From: Dyella acidiphila
Lineage (GTDB): Bacteria; Pseudomonadota; Gammaproteobacteria; Xanthomonadales; Rhodanobacteraceae
Assembly: GCF_014863405.1 (NCBI RefSeq)
Contig: NZ_JACZZA010000002.1
Span: forward strand, 62,001 to 126,000
DNA: 64,000 nt
Direction: 5' to 3'
The position numbers and the translations under genes are program-made. The notes beneath the pieces were generated by a model that had not been told where the DNA came from, did not search any database, and worked only from the letters and a program-made list of their open reading frames with translations. Below are positions 18,472 to 26,341 of the stretch, in pieces (within the stretch, counting starts at the first letter, position 1; every line of letters begins with the position of its first letter).

Positions 18472-18968
18472 GGTGTCTGCGCCTCCAGCCACGCATCGAA
18501 ACGTTCCGGCGTCATGCGCCCGTGCGGGTCGCGGTCGACCATCATCGCCGGTGAGCAGGCGCAGTTGCCCAGGCAATACACCGGCTCCAGCGTGTAGCGG
18601 CCATCGCCGGTGGTCTGGTGGAAATCCACGCCCAGGCGCTGCTTTACATGCTGCTCCAGCTTCGCCGCGCCTACCGCCTGGCAGGACTCGGCCCGGCACA
18701 GGTAGATCACTTGCCGGCCGACGGGATGCGTGCGGAAGAAGTGATAGAACGACACCACGCCATGCACATCGGCGCGCGACAGATTCAGCTCGCGCGCAAT
18801 CAGTGCAAGCGCTTCTTCCGGCACATAGCCGAGCGACTCCTGCACCCCGTGCAGTATCGGCAGCAACGCGCCCGGCTGGTCTTTCAGCCGGGCGGTGACT
18901 TGCAGGATGGCCTCGCGCAGATGCGCATCGATCGGCGGCAGCGCAGTGGGGTTTCTGGCGGGCTTCAT
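18468..18968 (-). CDS. fdsG: NAD-dependent formate dehydrogenase subunit gamma FdsG
   Basis: A 166-aa NuoE-like [2Fe-2S] subunit. The four cysteine ligands lie in CRAESCQAVG and CLGNCACSPAMMVD. It completes the FdsGBA electron chain with FdsB. The start at 18968 (MKPARNPT) gives the usual family length; the frame extends 17 codons further upstream into the transporter gene. It begins 14 bp after the OxlT-like gene stop and is co-transcribed with it by inference. Confidence 0.95.
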   Translation of the reverse strand: MKPARNPTALPPIDAHLREAILQVTARLKDQPGALLPILHGVQESLGYVPEEALALIARELNLSRADVHGVVSFYHFFRTHPVGRQVIYLCRAESCQAVGAAKLEQHVKQRLGVDFHQTTGDGRYTLEPVYCLGNCACSPAMMVDRDPHGRMTPERFDAWLEAQTP

Positions 18969-18982
18969 GAGCGATAGCGACC

Positions 18983-20623
18983 TCAGAACAGTGCGGCGGC
19001 CTTGCTGAGGGCAATCCATACGCCGATCAGGAAGGGGATGCCGACCAGCGCCCAGGCGACGATGCCCACCATGCCGAAACTGCCACGTGCCGCTTCGCCG
19101 GCGCTGGCCGCGATACTCGGCGCTTCATGCTGCAGTGAGCGCTCGCGCTGGAGCTCCTCATCGGTCATATGGTGCGCTTCCTTGACGGGCTTGACCAGCA
19201 AGTTGGCGATCAGGCCGATCAGCAGCAACGCAGCCAGGATGTAGAGCGTGCGGTCGTACACCAGGTTCTTGGCCACGCCGGCGCCGAGCTGCGCCTGGCG
19301 CACGGCGGCGATCAGGAACGGCCCCGCGATACCCGCCACCGACCATGCCGTAAGCAGCCGTCCGTGAATGGCGCCGACCATCTGCGTACCGAAAATATCC
19401 GCCAGGTAAGCCGGCACGGTGGCAAAGCCGCCGCCGTACATGGAAATGATCACGCATACCGCCATCACGAACAGCCCGGCCAGGCCCAGATGGCCGAGAC
19501 TGGGCAGACTGCAATACAGCACGATGCCGAGCAGGAAGAACACGATGTAGGTGTTCTTGCGCCCGATAAAGTCGGACGTGGAGGCCCAGAACAGACGGCC
19601 CAGGCTGTTGAACAGGCTGATCAGTCCGACCAGGCCCGCCGCGGAAGCGACGATCGCGGCCTTCTGCGCCGTGCTGAGTGTGGTCCCGGCAGCGAGCCCC
19701 AGCAGGCGGCCACCGAATACTTCCTGCAGCATCGGGCTGGCCATCGCGATCACGCCGATGCCGGCGGTGACGTTCATGCACAACGCGATCCAGATCATCC
19801 AGAACTGCGGGGTTTTCCAGGCGCGATTCAGATGCACATGATGGCGGGTGATCAGCTTGTTGCCAGCCGCCGAAGCAGTCCAGCCGGCCGGTGTCCAGCC
19901 GTTCGGCGGCACGCGAAAGCCAAAAGCGCCGGCCGACATCACCACGAAATACAACACCCCCATCACGATCAGCGTGGTGGCTACGCCGGGGATTTCACCC
20001 TGCGCAAAATGCGCCATCAGCGCCACCGCAATCGGCGCACCGATCATCGCACCACCGCCGTAGCCCATGATGGCGAAGCCGGTGGCCAGCCCGCGGCGAT
20101 CGGGAAACCATTTGATCAAGGTGGATACCGGCGTGATGTAGCCCAGCCCCTGTCCCACGCCGCCGAGTACGCCGCAACCGAGAAAGGCGAGCCAGAGCTG
20201 ATGCATCGATATGCCGATGCCGCCGACCACCAGACCGCCGCCCCAGCACAGCGCGGCAATGAAGCCGGCCTTGCGCGGCCCTGCCCGTTCCAGCCAGCCG
20301 CCCCAGATCGCGGCGGAAATGCCGAGCATGGCAATAAAGGTTTCGAAAATATGCGTGACCGCCGGCACCGTCCAGTTGCAGGACGCGGCAAACAGCTGCG
20401 CGAAGAAGCAGAGACTTTCGCAACTCTGCGCACCGGGCACCAGCTTGCTCATCGGCAGCCAGAACACCGAGAAGCCGTACGCCATGCCGATACACAAATG
20501 GATGGCCAAAGCCGCAGGTGGCGCCAGCCAGCGATTGAAGCGCGGACCGGCAATGATGTTTTCTCTTGCCAACAGACCCGGCGGCTTCCCCTGCCCCGGT
20601 ACAGCCTCGGACACGACAGTCAT
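18983..20623 (-). CDS. MFS transporter, OxlT-like (oxalate/formate antiporter family)
   Basis: A 546-aa major facilitator protein with about 12 hydrophobic helices and conserved helix features of the OxlT branch (GLGYITPVSTLIKWFPDRRG, then GLATGFAIMGYGGG). An extra hydrophilic loop near residue 55 contains a Cys-rich patch (GAQSCESLCFF). It heads the fds operon 14 bp upstream of fdsG, so formate uptake or exchange is the natural role; the actual substrate is inferred. AGGGGG lies 7 nt before the ATG at 20623. Confidence 0.88.
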   Translation of the reverse strand: MTVVSEAVPGQGKPPGLLARENIIAGPRFNRWLAPPAALAIHLCIGMAYGFSVFWLPMSKLVPGAQSCESLCFFAQLFAASCNWTVPAVTHIFETFIAMLGISAAIWGGWLERAGPRKAGFIAALCWGGGLVVGGIGISMHQLWLAFLGCGVLGGVGQGLGYITPVSTLIKWFPDRRGLATGFAIMGYGGGAMIGAPIAVALMAHFAQGEIPGVATTLIVMGVLYFVVMSAGAFGFRVPPNGWTPAGWTASAAGNKLITRHHVHLNRAWKTPQFWMIWIALCMNVTAGIGVIAMASPMLQEVFGGRLLGLAAGTTLSTAQKAAIVASAAGLVGLISLFNSLGRLFWASTSDFIGRKNTYIVFFLLGIVLYCSLPSLGHLGLAGLFVMAVCVIISMYGGGFATVPAYLADIFGTQMVGAIHGRLLTAWSVAGIAGPFLIAAVRQAQLGAGVAKNLVYDRTLYILAALLLIGLIANLLVKPVKEAHHMTDEELQRERSLQHEAPSIAASAGEAARGSFGMVGIVAWALVGIPFLIGVWIALSKAAALF

Positions 20624-20755
20624 GAACGACCCCCTGCGATCGATGGAGACAAACGGGTATCGCGTTGGCGACGCGCCTGACTGTAGCCGAAGCAGAGAGC
20701 GGAAAGTGAGAATGAAAGCACCGGAAATAGTGCGCAGCAACATGCCAGCGCGCGC

Positions 20756-20770
20756 ATGACACACTGTCAT
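20756..20770. promoter_or_regulatory. Candidate operator upstream of the formate operon
   Basis: A perfect inverted repeat, ATGACA-CAC-TGTCAT, lies about 135 bp before the OxlT-like start codon. It has the size of a dimeric regulator site. No regulator gene is adjacent, so the protein that binds here is unknown. Confidence 0.35.
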
Positions 20771-20860
20771 ATTTCAAGCTGCGAAAAGCGCGTAACTTTT
20801 GGCCGGATTACACGCACACACTTGTTCGTGTGCAGTGCAATATAGCGGCGTCTTACGCCG

Positions 20861-21931
20861 TCAACGTCCGGCCAGCCGCGCCTGCACTTCGGCGTAGATG
20901 CGCGCACGCTTGGCCGAGAACCAGCCCAGCACGCCGGTGACCGGCATTGGCAACAGGCCCTTCAGGCGCGTGGCGGCGGCTACGCGCTGCAGATGTGCGC
21001 TATGGAAATCGGCGTAGGCCTGCGCCAGCTCGGGCCTGGTAAACGGCGTGGCCACGTATTCATCCAGCACCGCGCCGAGCATCGCCGCCGCGCGGCGCGC
21101 GATGTCCTTGTTGGCCAGCGCCACCGTGGTATCGCCATGCGGCACGTCGTACGCGGCCTCGATCGCCCGCGCCAGTTGCCGGAACTCCGTGCCGTGCAGC
21201 GGGCGGCAGGCGATCGGCGCCTTGGCCCGGGTCAGCAGCCAGGTCTGGTCGTCGCGGGCCAGCGCACCGGAATGATGGGCGGCGATGTCCAATGCATCCG
21301 GATAGCTGTAGGCGTATTCGCCCATCAGTTCGATCGCCAACTCTTCGCGCACCATCGGCAGATCGCGGCGCACGCCGGTGCGGCCATACCAGCGGATGTA
21401 TTCCGGCGTCACCTGGGTGAAGCTGCCGCGCGGCGGACGCTGGAACAGCCGCTCTTCCGCATCGCCCGGCAAGGACGGATGGATGGCGCGCATGCCGGAT
21501 ACGCGTGCGGTCAGCATGCGATCGAGCAGCACTTCGGCGGTAACCAGTTCGTGGTGGTATTCGCCGAACAAGCTGTCGTCGTCGACGTGGGCGAAATACA
21601 CAAAACGGATCTGGCGCGTAACGCGCGCAGCGCGGCGCGCGCGCTTGGCCGGATCGTTCAGACGGCGTTTCCACGCACGCAGACGCAGGCCCAGACTGGG
21701 CGCTGCCGCCTCCGTTCGCGCTGCCTTGGCACCATGCGCCGACGGCAGATCGGTGAGCAGCGCGCTCACTTCACGGTCCGATGCAGCGCTCGCATCGATC
21801 GACGGGTCGCCGTCGAACGAGCGCAATGAAGCTTCCGATTCACACACAACGACACCCTCAAAAACAACAAGCCCGCGCGGCAATATCCATCGCCGGTCGC
21901 AACGCATTGAAGAATCGCCTATCAATTCCAT
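20861..21931 (-). CDS. Hypothetical protein, 356 aa
   Basis: I do not recognise this protein. No signal peptide or membrane segment is seen. A basic stretch rich in Arg and Lys (about residues 85-110) is followed by IRFVYFAHVDDDSLFGEYHH, and the C-terminal half is rich in helices. Strand-specific composition and the lack of stops support a real gene. The start is uncertain: 21982, 21931 and 21907 are possible and none has a strong ribosome-binding site. It stands alone between the formate operon and a VOC gene. A short hairpin GGCGT-CTT-ACGCC follows its stop at 20848-20860. Confidence 0.6.
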   Translation of the reverse strand: MELIGDSSMRCDRRWILPRGLVVFEGVVVCESEASLRSFDGDPSIDASAASDREVSALLTDLPSAHGAKAARTEAAAPSLGLRLRAWKRRLNDPAKRARRAARVTRQIRFVYFAHVDDDSLFGEYHHELVTAEVLLDRMLTARVSGMRAIHPSLPGDAEERLFQRPPRGSFTQVTPEYIRWYGRTGVRRDLPMVREELAIELMGEYAYSYPDALDIAAHHSGALARDDQTWLLTRAKAPIACRPLHGTEFRQLARAIEAAYDVPHGDTTVALANKDIARRAAAMLGAVLDEYVATPFTRPELAQAYADFHSAHLQRVAAATRLKGLLPMPVTGVLGWFSAKRARIYAEVQARLAGR

Positions 21932-22426
21932 GGCACAGAGAGCACACGCTCGGCAGCGCGGAAAAACCTGTCCGGTCGTCATGGCCGCACGTAGCCGTTC
22001 ACGCCGGAGCCAAGCTCCAACGCGTTGCGGACTACGTCGCGAATACCTTCGCCGTCATGCGGATGCACCGGAGGGGAAACCGGCGTATCCGTGAAACTCC
22101 TTGCTTCCGCCAGGAACAACCCGGATCGGCCTGACGCACACGTCATGCGTGTGGGCGTGCGATCCGCGTGTTCAAACAAAAAGCAAAAAAGCCGTCGTGA
22201 AGTCCGACACGAATGCCGAGGGGGGAATCGTTCGTGGGACTGCACACGCCTGGATGGTCAGCTCGCCTACTCGGCGATCCGCATTCAAGCGCCCTGGGGA
22301 ACGCGCATTATAGCTATTTAAAATTCACAAACGTTAAATTCGTGACCTATGACACATGCTTTTTTCGAACAGCGGTTTCAAGCAAGCCAATAACCGTCAT
22401 CCCGGCGCCGGCCGGGATGGCGATGC
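21932..22426. other. 495-bp gene-free stretch with an AT-rich promoter region
   Basis: No convincing gene is present. An AT-rich block at 22305-22360 contains TATAAT on the minus strand (22307-22312). Downstream of it, reading minus, the sequence runs about 110 bp to a T-run at 22185-22190 preceded by a weak hairpin. A CACACG/CGTGTG hairpin lies at about 22136-22156. This could be a small RNA or a long leader for the hypothetical gene; neither is proven. Confidence 0.4.
22395..22421. repeat. REP-like palindrome, GTCATCCCGGC family
   Basis: The sequence starts CGTCATCCCGGCGCCGGCCG and forms a GC-rich hairpin ending GGGATGG. It lies just past the VOC gene stop. A fuller inverted pair of the same family is at 49510-49589. 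Confidence 0.65.
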
Positions 22427-22846
22427 CTATACCGCAGGCGGCCCTTTCAGCTCCACCATGTTGCCTTGCGGATCAAAGAGATAAATCGAAGGGCCTTCGC
22501 CCTTGGCGCCGTAGCGGCTGCCGATGTCGCCCACATGCACGCCATGCGCCTTCAGATGGGCAAGGATGGCGGCCTCGTCATAGCCCTCCACGCTCAGGCA
22601 TAGATGATCCATGTTGTGTCCCTCCGTGCCCGGCCCGGCGCCGCCGTGACGGCCGAGCTTGCTGTCGACACCGACCAGATCGATCAGGGAATGCCCGGCG
22701 CGCAGCTGCAACAGGCCGATATCGTCCTGCCGGCGCTCTACCGTGCAGCCAAGCACGTCGCAATAGAACGCCTGCATGGTGGGCACGTCGTAGGCGCGCA
22801 GGACGATATGGTCCAGCTGTTCGATGCGAAAAGGCGGTTTGTTCAT
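22427..22846 (-). CDS. VOC-family (glyoxalase/dioxygenase-fold) protein
   Basis: A 139-aa protein with the two-module vicinal-oxygen-chelate fold. Likely metal ligands are the His of LDHIVLRAYD near the N-terminus, the His of MDHLCLSVEG in the middle and the Glu of NMVELKG near the C-terminus. Length and layout match glyoxalase-like and virulence-type dioxygenase-fold proteins. The substrate cannot be told from sequence. It is a single gene with a REP-like palindrome at its 3' end and is divergent from gcvP. Confidence 0.85.
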   Translation of the reverse strand: MNKPPFRIEQLDHIVLRAYDVPTMQAFYCDVLGCTVERRQDDIGLLQLRAGHSLIDLVGVDSKLGRHGGAGPGTEGHNMDHLCLSVEGYDEAAILAHLKAHGVHVGDIGSRYGAKGEGPSIYLFDPQGNMVELKGPPAV

Positions 22847-23032
22847 GATCTCTCACTCTTGCGGAAACCAGCGCCAGCGACCCGCTGGGCCACGCTCGCG
22901 GCAGGGGGCGGCCGGCGACGCCAATCATGCCCCTCCACGGTTGCGTGCTTCACGGGAATTTCAAGGCAAGCACGCCCCTTCGCCCCGGCCTCTCCCCGCT
23001 GGGGAGAAGGAGCTATGCACCGTGGCAAAGGG

Positions 23033-23038
23033 TATACT
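23033..23038 (+). promoter_or_regulatory. Candidate -10 box for gcvP leader
   Basis: TATACT lies about 25 bp before the first glycine aptamer. No good -35 match is seen at the usual spacing, so this is a composition-based guess. The region just upstream (22988-23013) holds a GCCTCTCCCC/GGGGAGAAGG hairpin of the kind also seen at 54627. Confidence 0.4.
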
Positions 23039-23057
23039 TCGCGCCTTGATGTAGATG

Positions 23058-23220
23058 GTGGGAGAAGCGGGACACCCCGCTGCCGAAGGCGCAACGCCCG
23101 TAATCGCTCAGGCTCCATACCGCCATTTATCCAAGACTCTGGAGAGACCGGTTGAATCCGGCGCCGAAGGGGCACGAAGCGCAAGCCGCTTCCAAACTCT
23201 CAGGCAAAAGGACAGAGGGG
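23058..23220 (+). promoter_or_regulatory. Tandem glycine riboswitch
   Basis: Two glycine aptamers in a row. Aptamer 1 (about 23058-23133) shows GGAGAAGCGG, GCCGAAGGCGCAA and CTCAGGC. Aptamer 2 (about 23134-23220) shows CTCTGGAGAGACCG, GCCGAAGGGGCACGAA and the highly conserved AACTCTCAGGCAAAAGGACAG. This arrangement upstream of a glycine cleavage gene is the classic ON switch: glycine binding raises expression of gcvP. Confidence 0.95.
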
Positions 23221-23260
23221 CGCCCCGCGTGCGGCCTGCACGCGTTCTTCGGACGCCCCT
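23216..23260 (+). promoter_or_regulatory. Expression-platform hairpin after the glycine aptamers
   Basis: AGGGGCG at 23216-23222 can pair with CGCCCCT at 23254-23260, 3 nt before the gcvP ATG. A competing local palindrome GGGGCGCCCC starts at 23217. There is no T-run, so control of translation start or of folding is more likely than termination. No normal ribosome-binding site is visible before the ATG. Confidence 0.5.
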
Positions 23261-23263
23261 GCC

Positions 23264-26185
23264 ATGAGTCAGAACCACATCCCCTCGCTGCGCGAACTGG
23301 AACACCACCACGCTTTCATCGAGCGCCACATCGGCCCCAACGATGCGGAAATCGCGCAGATGCTGCACGTGATCGGCCACGCTTCGCTGGATGCGATGAC
23401 CGATGCCATCGTGCCGGGCCAGATCAAGTCGCAGCAGCCGCTGGCGCTGCCGCCGAGCGTCACCGAAGAAGAAGCGCTGGCGAAGATCCGCACCATCGCG
23501 CGCAAGAATAAAGTGTTCAAGAACTTCATCGGCCAGGGCTATTACGGCACGCTCACGCCGAACGTCATCCTGCGCAATATCCTTGAGAATCCGGCGTGGT
23601 ACACGGCCTACACGCCGTATCAGGCGGAGATCTCGCAGGGCCGCATGGAAGCGCTGATCAACTTCCAGACCATGGTCGCCGACCTTACCGGCATGGATAT
23701 CTCCAACGCCTCGCTGCTGGACGAAGCCACCGCCGCCGGCGAAGCGATGACGCTGGCCAAGCGCTCGGCCAAATCCAAGTCGAACGTGTTCTTCGTCGCC
23801 AGCGACGTGCATCCGCAGACGCTGGAAGTGCTGCATACCCGCGCCGACGGCGTGGGCATCGAGCTGCATGTGGGCGAACCGGCCGAAGCGCCCAGCGTGG
23901 ACAGCTTCGGCGTGCTGCTGCAGTACCCCAACACCTATGGCCAGATCAACGACTACGCCGCCGTTGCCGCGGCAGTGCATGCGCGCGGCGGCATCGTCGC
24001 CGTGGCCACCGATCTGCTGGCGCTGACGCTGATCGCCTCGCCCGGCTCCTGGGGCGCGGACATCGTGATCGGCAACAGCCAGCGCTTTGGCGTGCCGTTC
24101 GGTTTTGGCGGCCCGCATGCGGCTTATCTGGCTTGCCGCGATGCTTACAAGCGCTCGATGCCGGGCCGCCTGATCGGCGTGTCGGTGGATACGGAAGGCA
24201 AGCCGGCGTACCGCCTCACGTTGCAGACGCGCGAGCAACACATCCGCCGCGAAAAGGCCACGTCCAACATCTGCACCGCACAGGTGCTGCTGGCGGTGAT
24301 GGCCAGCATGTATGCCGTGTACCACGGTCCGGAAGGCCTGCAGCGCATCGCGCGCCGCACGCATCGCCTGGCCGCGATCCTCGCTGCCGCGCTGCGCAAT
24401 GCCGGCATGACGGTGGGCAGCAACTTCTTCGACACCCTGCACATCACCCAGGTCGACGCCGATGCGATCCATGCCAAGGCGGCGAGCAAGGGTCTCAACC
24501 TGCGCCAGATCCACGGCCAGGCGGTAGGCATCAGCCTGGACGAAACCACCACCCGCGCCGACGTGCAGGCGCTGGCCGAACTGTTCGGCGCCGACCTGGG
24601 CGATATCGACGAAGTCGATACCGCCACTGCCGACGCGCTGCCCGCCGCGCTGCTGCGACAGGCGCCGTTCCTGCAGCATCCGGTGTTCAACACGCACCAC
24701 AGCGAGCACGAACTGCTGCGCTACATGCGTTCGCTGGCCGACAAGGACCTGGCGATGGATCGCACCATGATCCCGTTGGGCAGCTGCACCATGAAGCTCA
24801 ACGCCACCGCCGAGATGATCCCGGTGACCTGGCCCGAATTCGGCCAGATCCATCCGCTGGCGCCGGCCGAGCAGACGCAGGGCTACAAGCAGCTGATCGA
24901 CGAGCTGGAAGCGATGCTGGTGGAATGCACCGGCTATGACGCCGTCAGCCTGCAGCCCAATTCCGGCGCGCAGGGCGAATATGCCGGCCTGCTGGCGATC
25001 CGCGAATACCACCGCTCGCGCGGCGAAGACCAGCGCGACATCTGCCTGATTCCCGAATCCGCGCACGGCACCAACCCCGCCTCCGCGCAGATGTGCGGCA
25101 TGACGGTGGTGGTGACCAAGTGCGACAGCAACGGCAACGTCGACGTGGACGACATCCGCGCCAAGGCCGAGAAATATTCCGACCGCCTCGCCGCGCTGAT
25201 GATCACCTACCCGTCCACGCACGGCGTGTTCGAGGAAGACGTGGTGCGCATCTGCGAAATCGTGCATGAGCACGGCGGCCAGGTGTATACCGACGGCGCC
25301 AACATGAACGCACTGGTGGGCGTGGCCAAGCCGGGCAAGTGGGGTTCGGATGTGTCGCATCTGAACCTGCACAAGACCTTCTGCATTCCGCACGGCGGCG
25401 GCGGCCCGGGCGTCGGCCCGTGCGCCGTGAAGTCGCATCTGGCGCCCTTCCTGCCTAAAACTTATATCGGCATCCATGCCGACGAAAATCAAAAAGCGGC
25501 CATCCATGGCCACACTCCTCAAAAGAGCTTTGGCGGCATGGTGTCTGCGGCCCCCTTCGGCAGCGCCAGCATCCTGCCGATCAGCTGGATGTACGTCACG
25601 CTCATGGGCCAGGAAGGCCTGCGCAAGGCGACCCAGGTGGCGCTGCTCAACGCCAACTACATCGCCAAGCGCCTGGCGCCTCACTACAAGACGCTCTACA
25701 CCGGCCGCAACGGCCTGGTGGCGCACGAGTGCATTCTGGACCTGCGCCCGCTCAAGGACAGCACCGGCATCAGTGCCGAAGACGTGGCCAAGCGCCTGAT
25801 CGACTTCGGCTTCCACGCACCGACGCTGAGCTTCCCGGTACCCGGCACGCTGATGGTGGAACCGACCGAGAGCGAATCGCAGCACGAGCTGGATCGTTTT
25901 ATCGACGCCATGATCCAGATCCGCGACGAAATTCGTGCCGTCGAAGACGGCCGCCTGGATCGCGAAGACAACCCGCTCAAGAACGCGCCGCACACCGCCA
26001 CCATGGTCACCGGCACCGAGTGGAACCACGCCTATCCGCGCGAACTGGCCGCGTTTCCGCTGCCCAGCCTGCGTCTGCAGAAGTACTGGTCGCCGGTGGC
26101 GCGCGTGGACAATGTCTACGGCGACAAGAACGTGATGTGCGCGTGCATTCCGGTGGATGCGTATAAGGAAGAAGCGGAAGTTTAA
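23264..26185 (+). CDS. gcvP: Glycine dehydrogenase (decarboxylating) GcvP
   Basis: The 973-aa single-chain P protein of the glycine cleavage system. It decarboxylates glycine with pyridoxal phosphate and loads the aminomethyl group on GcvH. The PLP lysine is K704 in [20 protein letters not shown]. Both halves (about 1-460 and 480-973) have the PLP-transferase fold, as in other fused GcvP proteins. gcvT and gcvH are not in the window, so gcvP is separately regulated here by its own glycine riboswitch. A strong terminator follows. Confidence 0.97.
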   Translation: MSQNHIPSLRELEHHHAFIERHIGPNDAEIAQMLHVIGHASLDAMTDAIVPGQIKSQQPLALPPSVTEEEALAKIRTIARKNKVFKNFIGQGYYGTLTPNVILRNILENPAWYTAYTPYQAEISQGRMEALINFQTMVADLTGMDISNASLLDEATAAGEAMTLAKRSAKSKSNVFFVASDVHPQTLEVLHTRADGVGIELHVGEPAEAPSVDSFGVLLQYPNTYGQINDYAAVAAAVHARGGIVAVATDLLALTLIASPGSWGADIVIGNSQRFGVPFGFGGPHAAYLACRDAYKRSMPGRLIGVSVDTEGKPAYRLTLQTREQHIRREKATSNICTAQVLLAVMASMYAVYHGPEGLQRIARRTHRLAAILAAALRNAGMTVGSNFFDTLHITQVDADAIHAKAASKGLNLRQIHGQAVGISLDETTTRADVQALAELFGADLGDIDEVDTATADALPAALLRQAPFLQHPVFNTHHSEHELLRYMRSLADKDLAMDRTMIPLGSCTMKLNATAEMIPVTWPEFGQIHPLAPAEQTQGYKQLIDELEAMLVECTGYDAVSLQPNSGAQGEYAGLLAIREYHRSRGEDQRDICLIPESAHGTNPASAQMCGMTVVVTKCDSNGNVDVDDIRAKAEKYSDRLAALMITYPSTHGVFEEDVVRICEIVHEHGGQVYTDGANMNALVGVAKPGKWGSDVSHLNLHKTFCIPHGGGGPGVGPCAVKSHLAPFLPKTYIGIHADENQKAAIHGHTPQKSFGGMVSAAPFGSASILPISWMYVTLMGQEGLRKATQVALLNANYIAKRLAPHYKTLYTGRNGLVAHECILDLRPLKDSTGISAEDVAKRLIDFGFHAPTLSFPVPGTLMVEPTESESQHELDRFIDAMIQIRDEIRAVEDGRLDREDNPLKNAPHTATMVTGTEWNHAYPRELAAFPLPSLRLQKYWSPVARVDNVYGDKNVMCACIPVDAYKEEAEV

Positions 26186-26211
26186 GTCGCCGCTTCGTGG
26201 TGCAGAATAAA

Positions 26212-26244
26212 GAAAGACCCCGCTCCGAGCGGGGTCTTTCTTTT
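26212..26244 (+). terminator. Rho-independent terminator of gcvP
   Basis: A 13-bp perfect stem, GAAAGACCCCGCT (26212-26224) with its complement at 26228-26240, has a 3-nt loop and a TTTT run. A-rich sequence on the other side would also allow termination from the minus strand. Confidence 0.92.
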
Positions 26245-26341
26245 AGAGGCCTGCGCTCCCATCGACTCCGCTCATCTGTCGACGGTCATGCACAGGCGTG
26301 CACGATGCGGCAAATCTTCGCCGCCCTTCGCTGCATCGGCC

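Noticed and set aside
16918-19014. fdsB and fdsG as one fused 698-aa protein
   Set aside because: The upstream part of that frame is out of register with FdsG; the genes are distinct and overlap by ATGA at 18468-18471.
23108-26029. A 973-aa open frame antisense to gcvP, reaching into the glycine riboswitch
   Set aside because: Same artefact of high-GC codon use; the plus strand encodes GcvP with all expected motifs.
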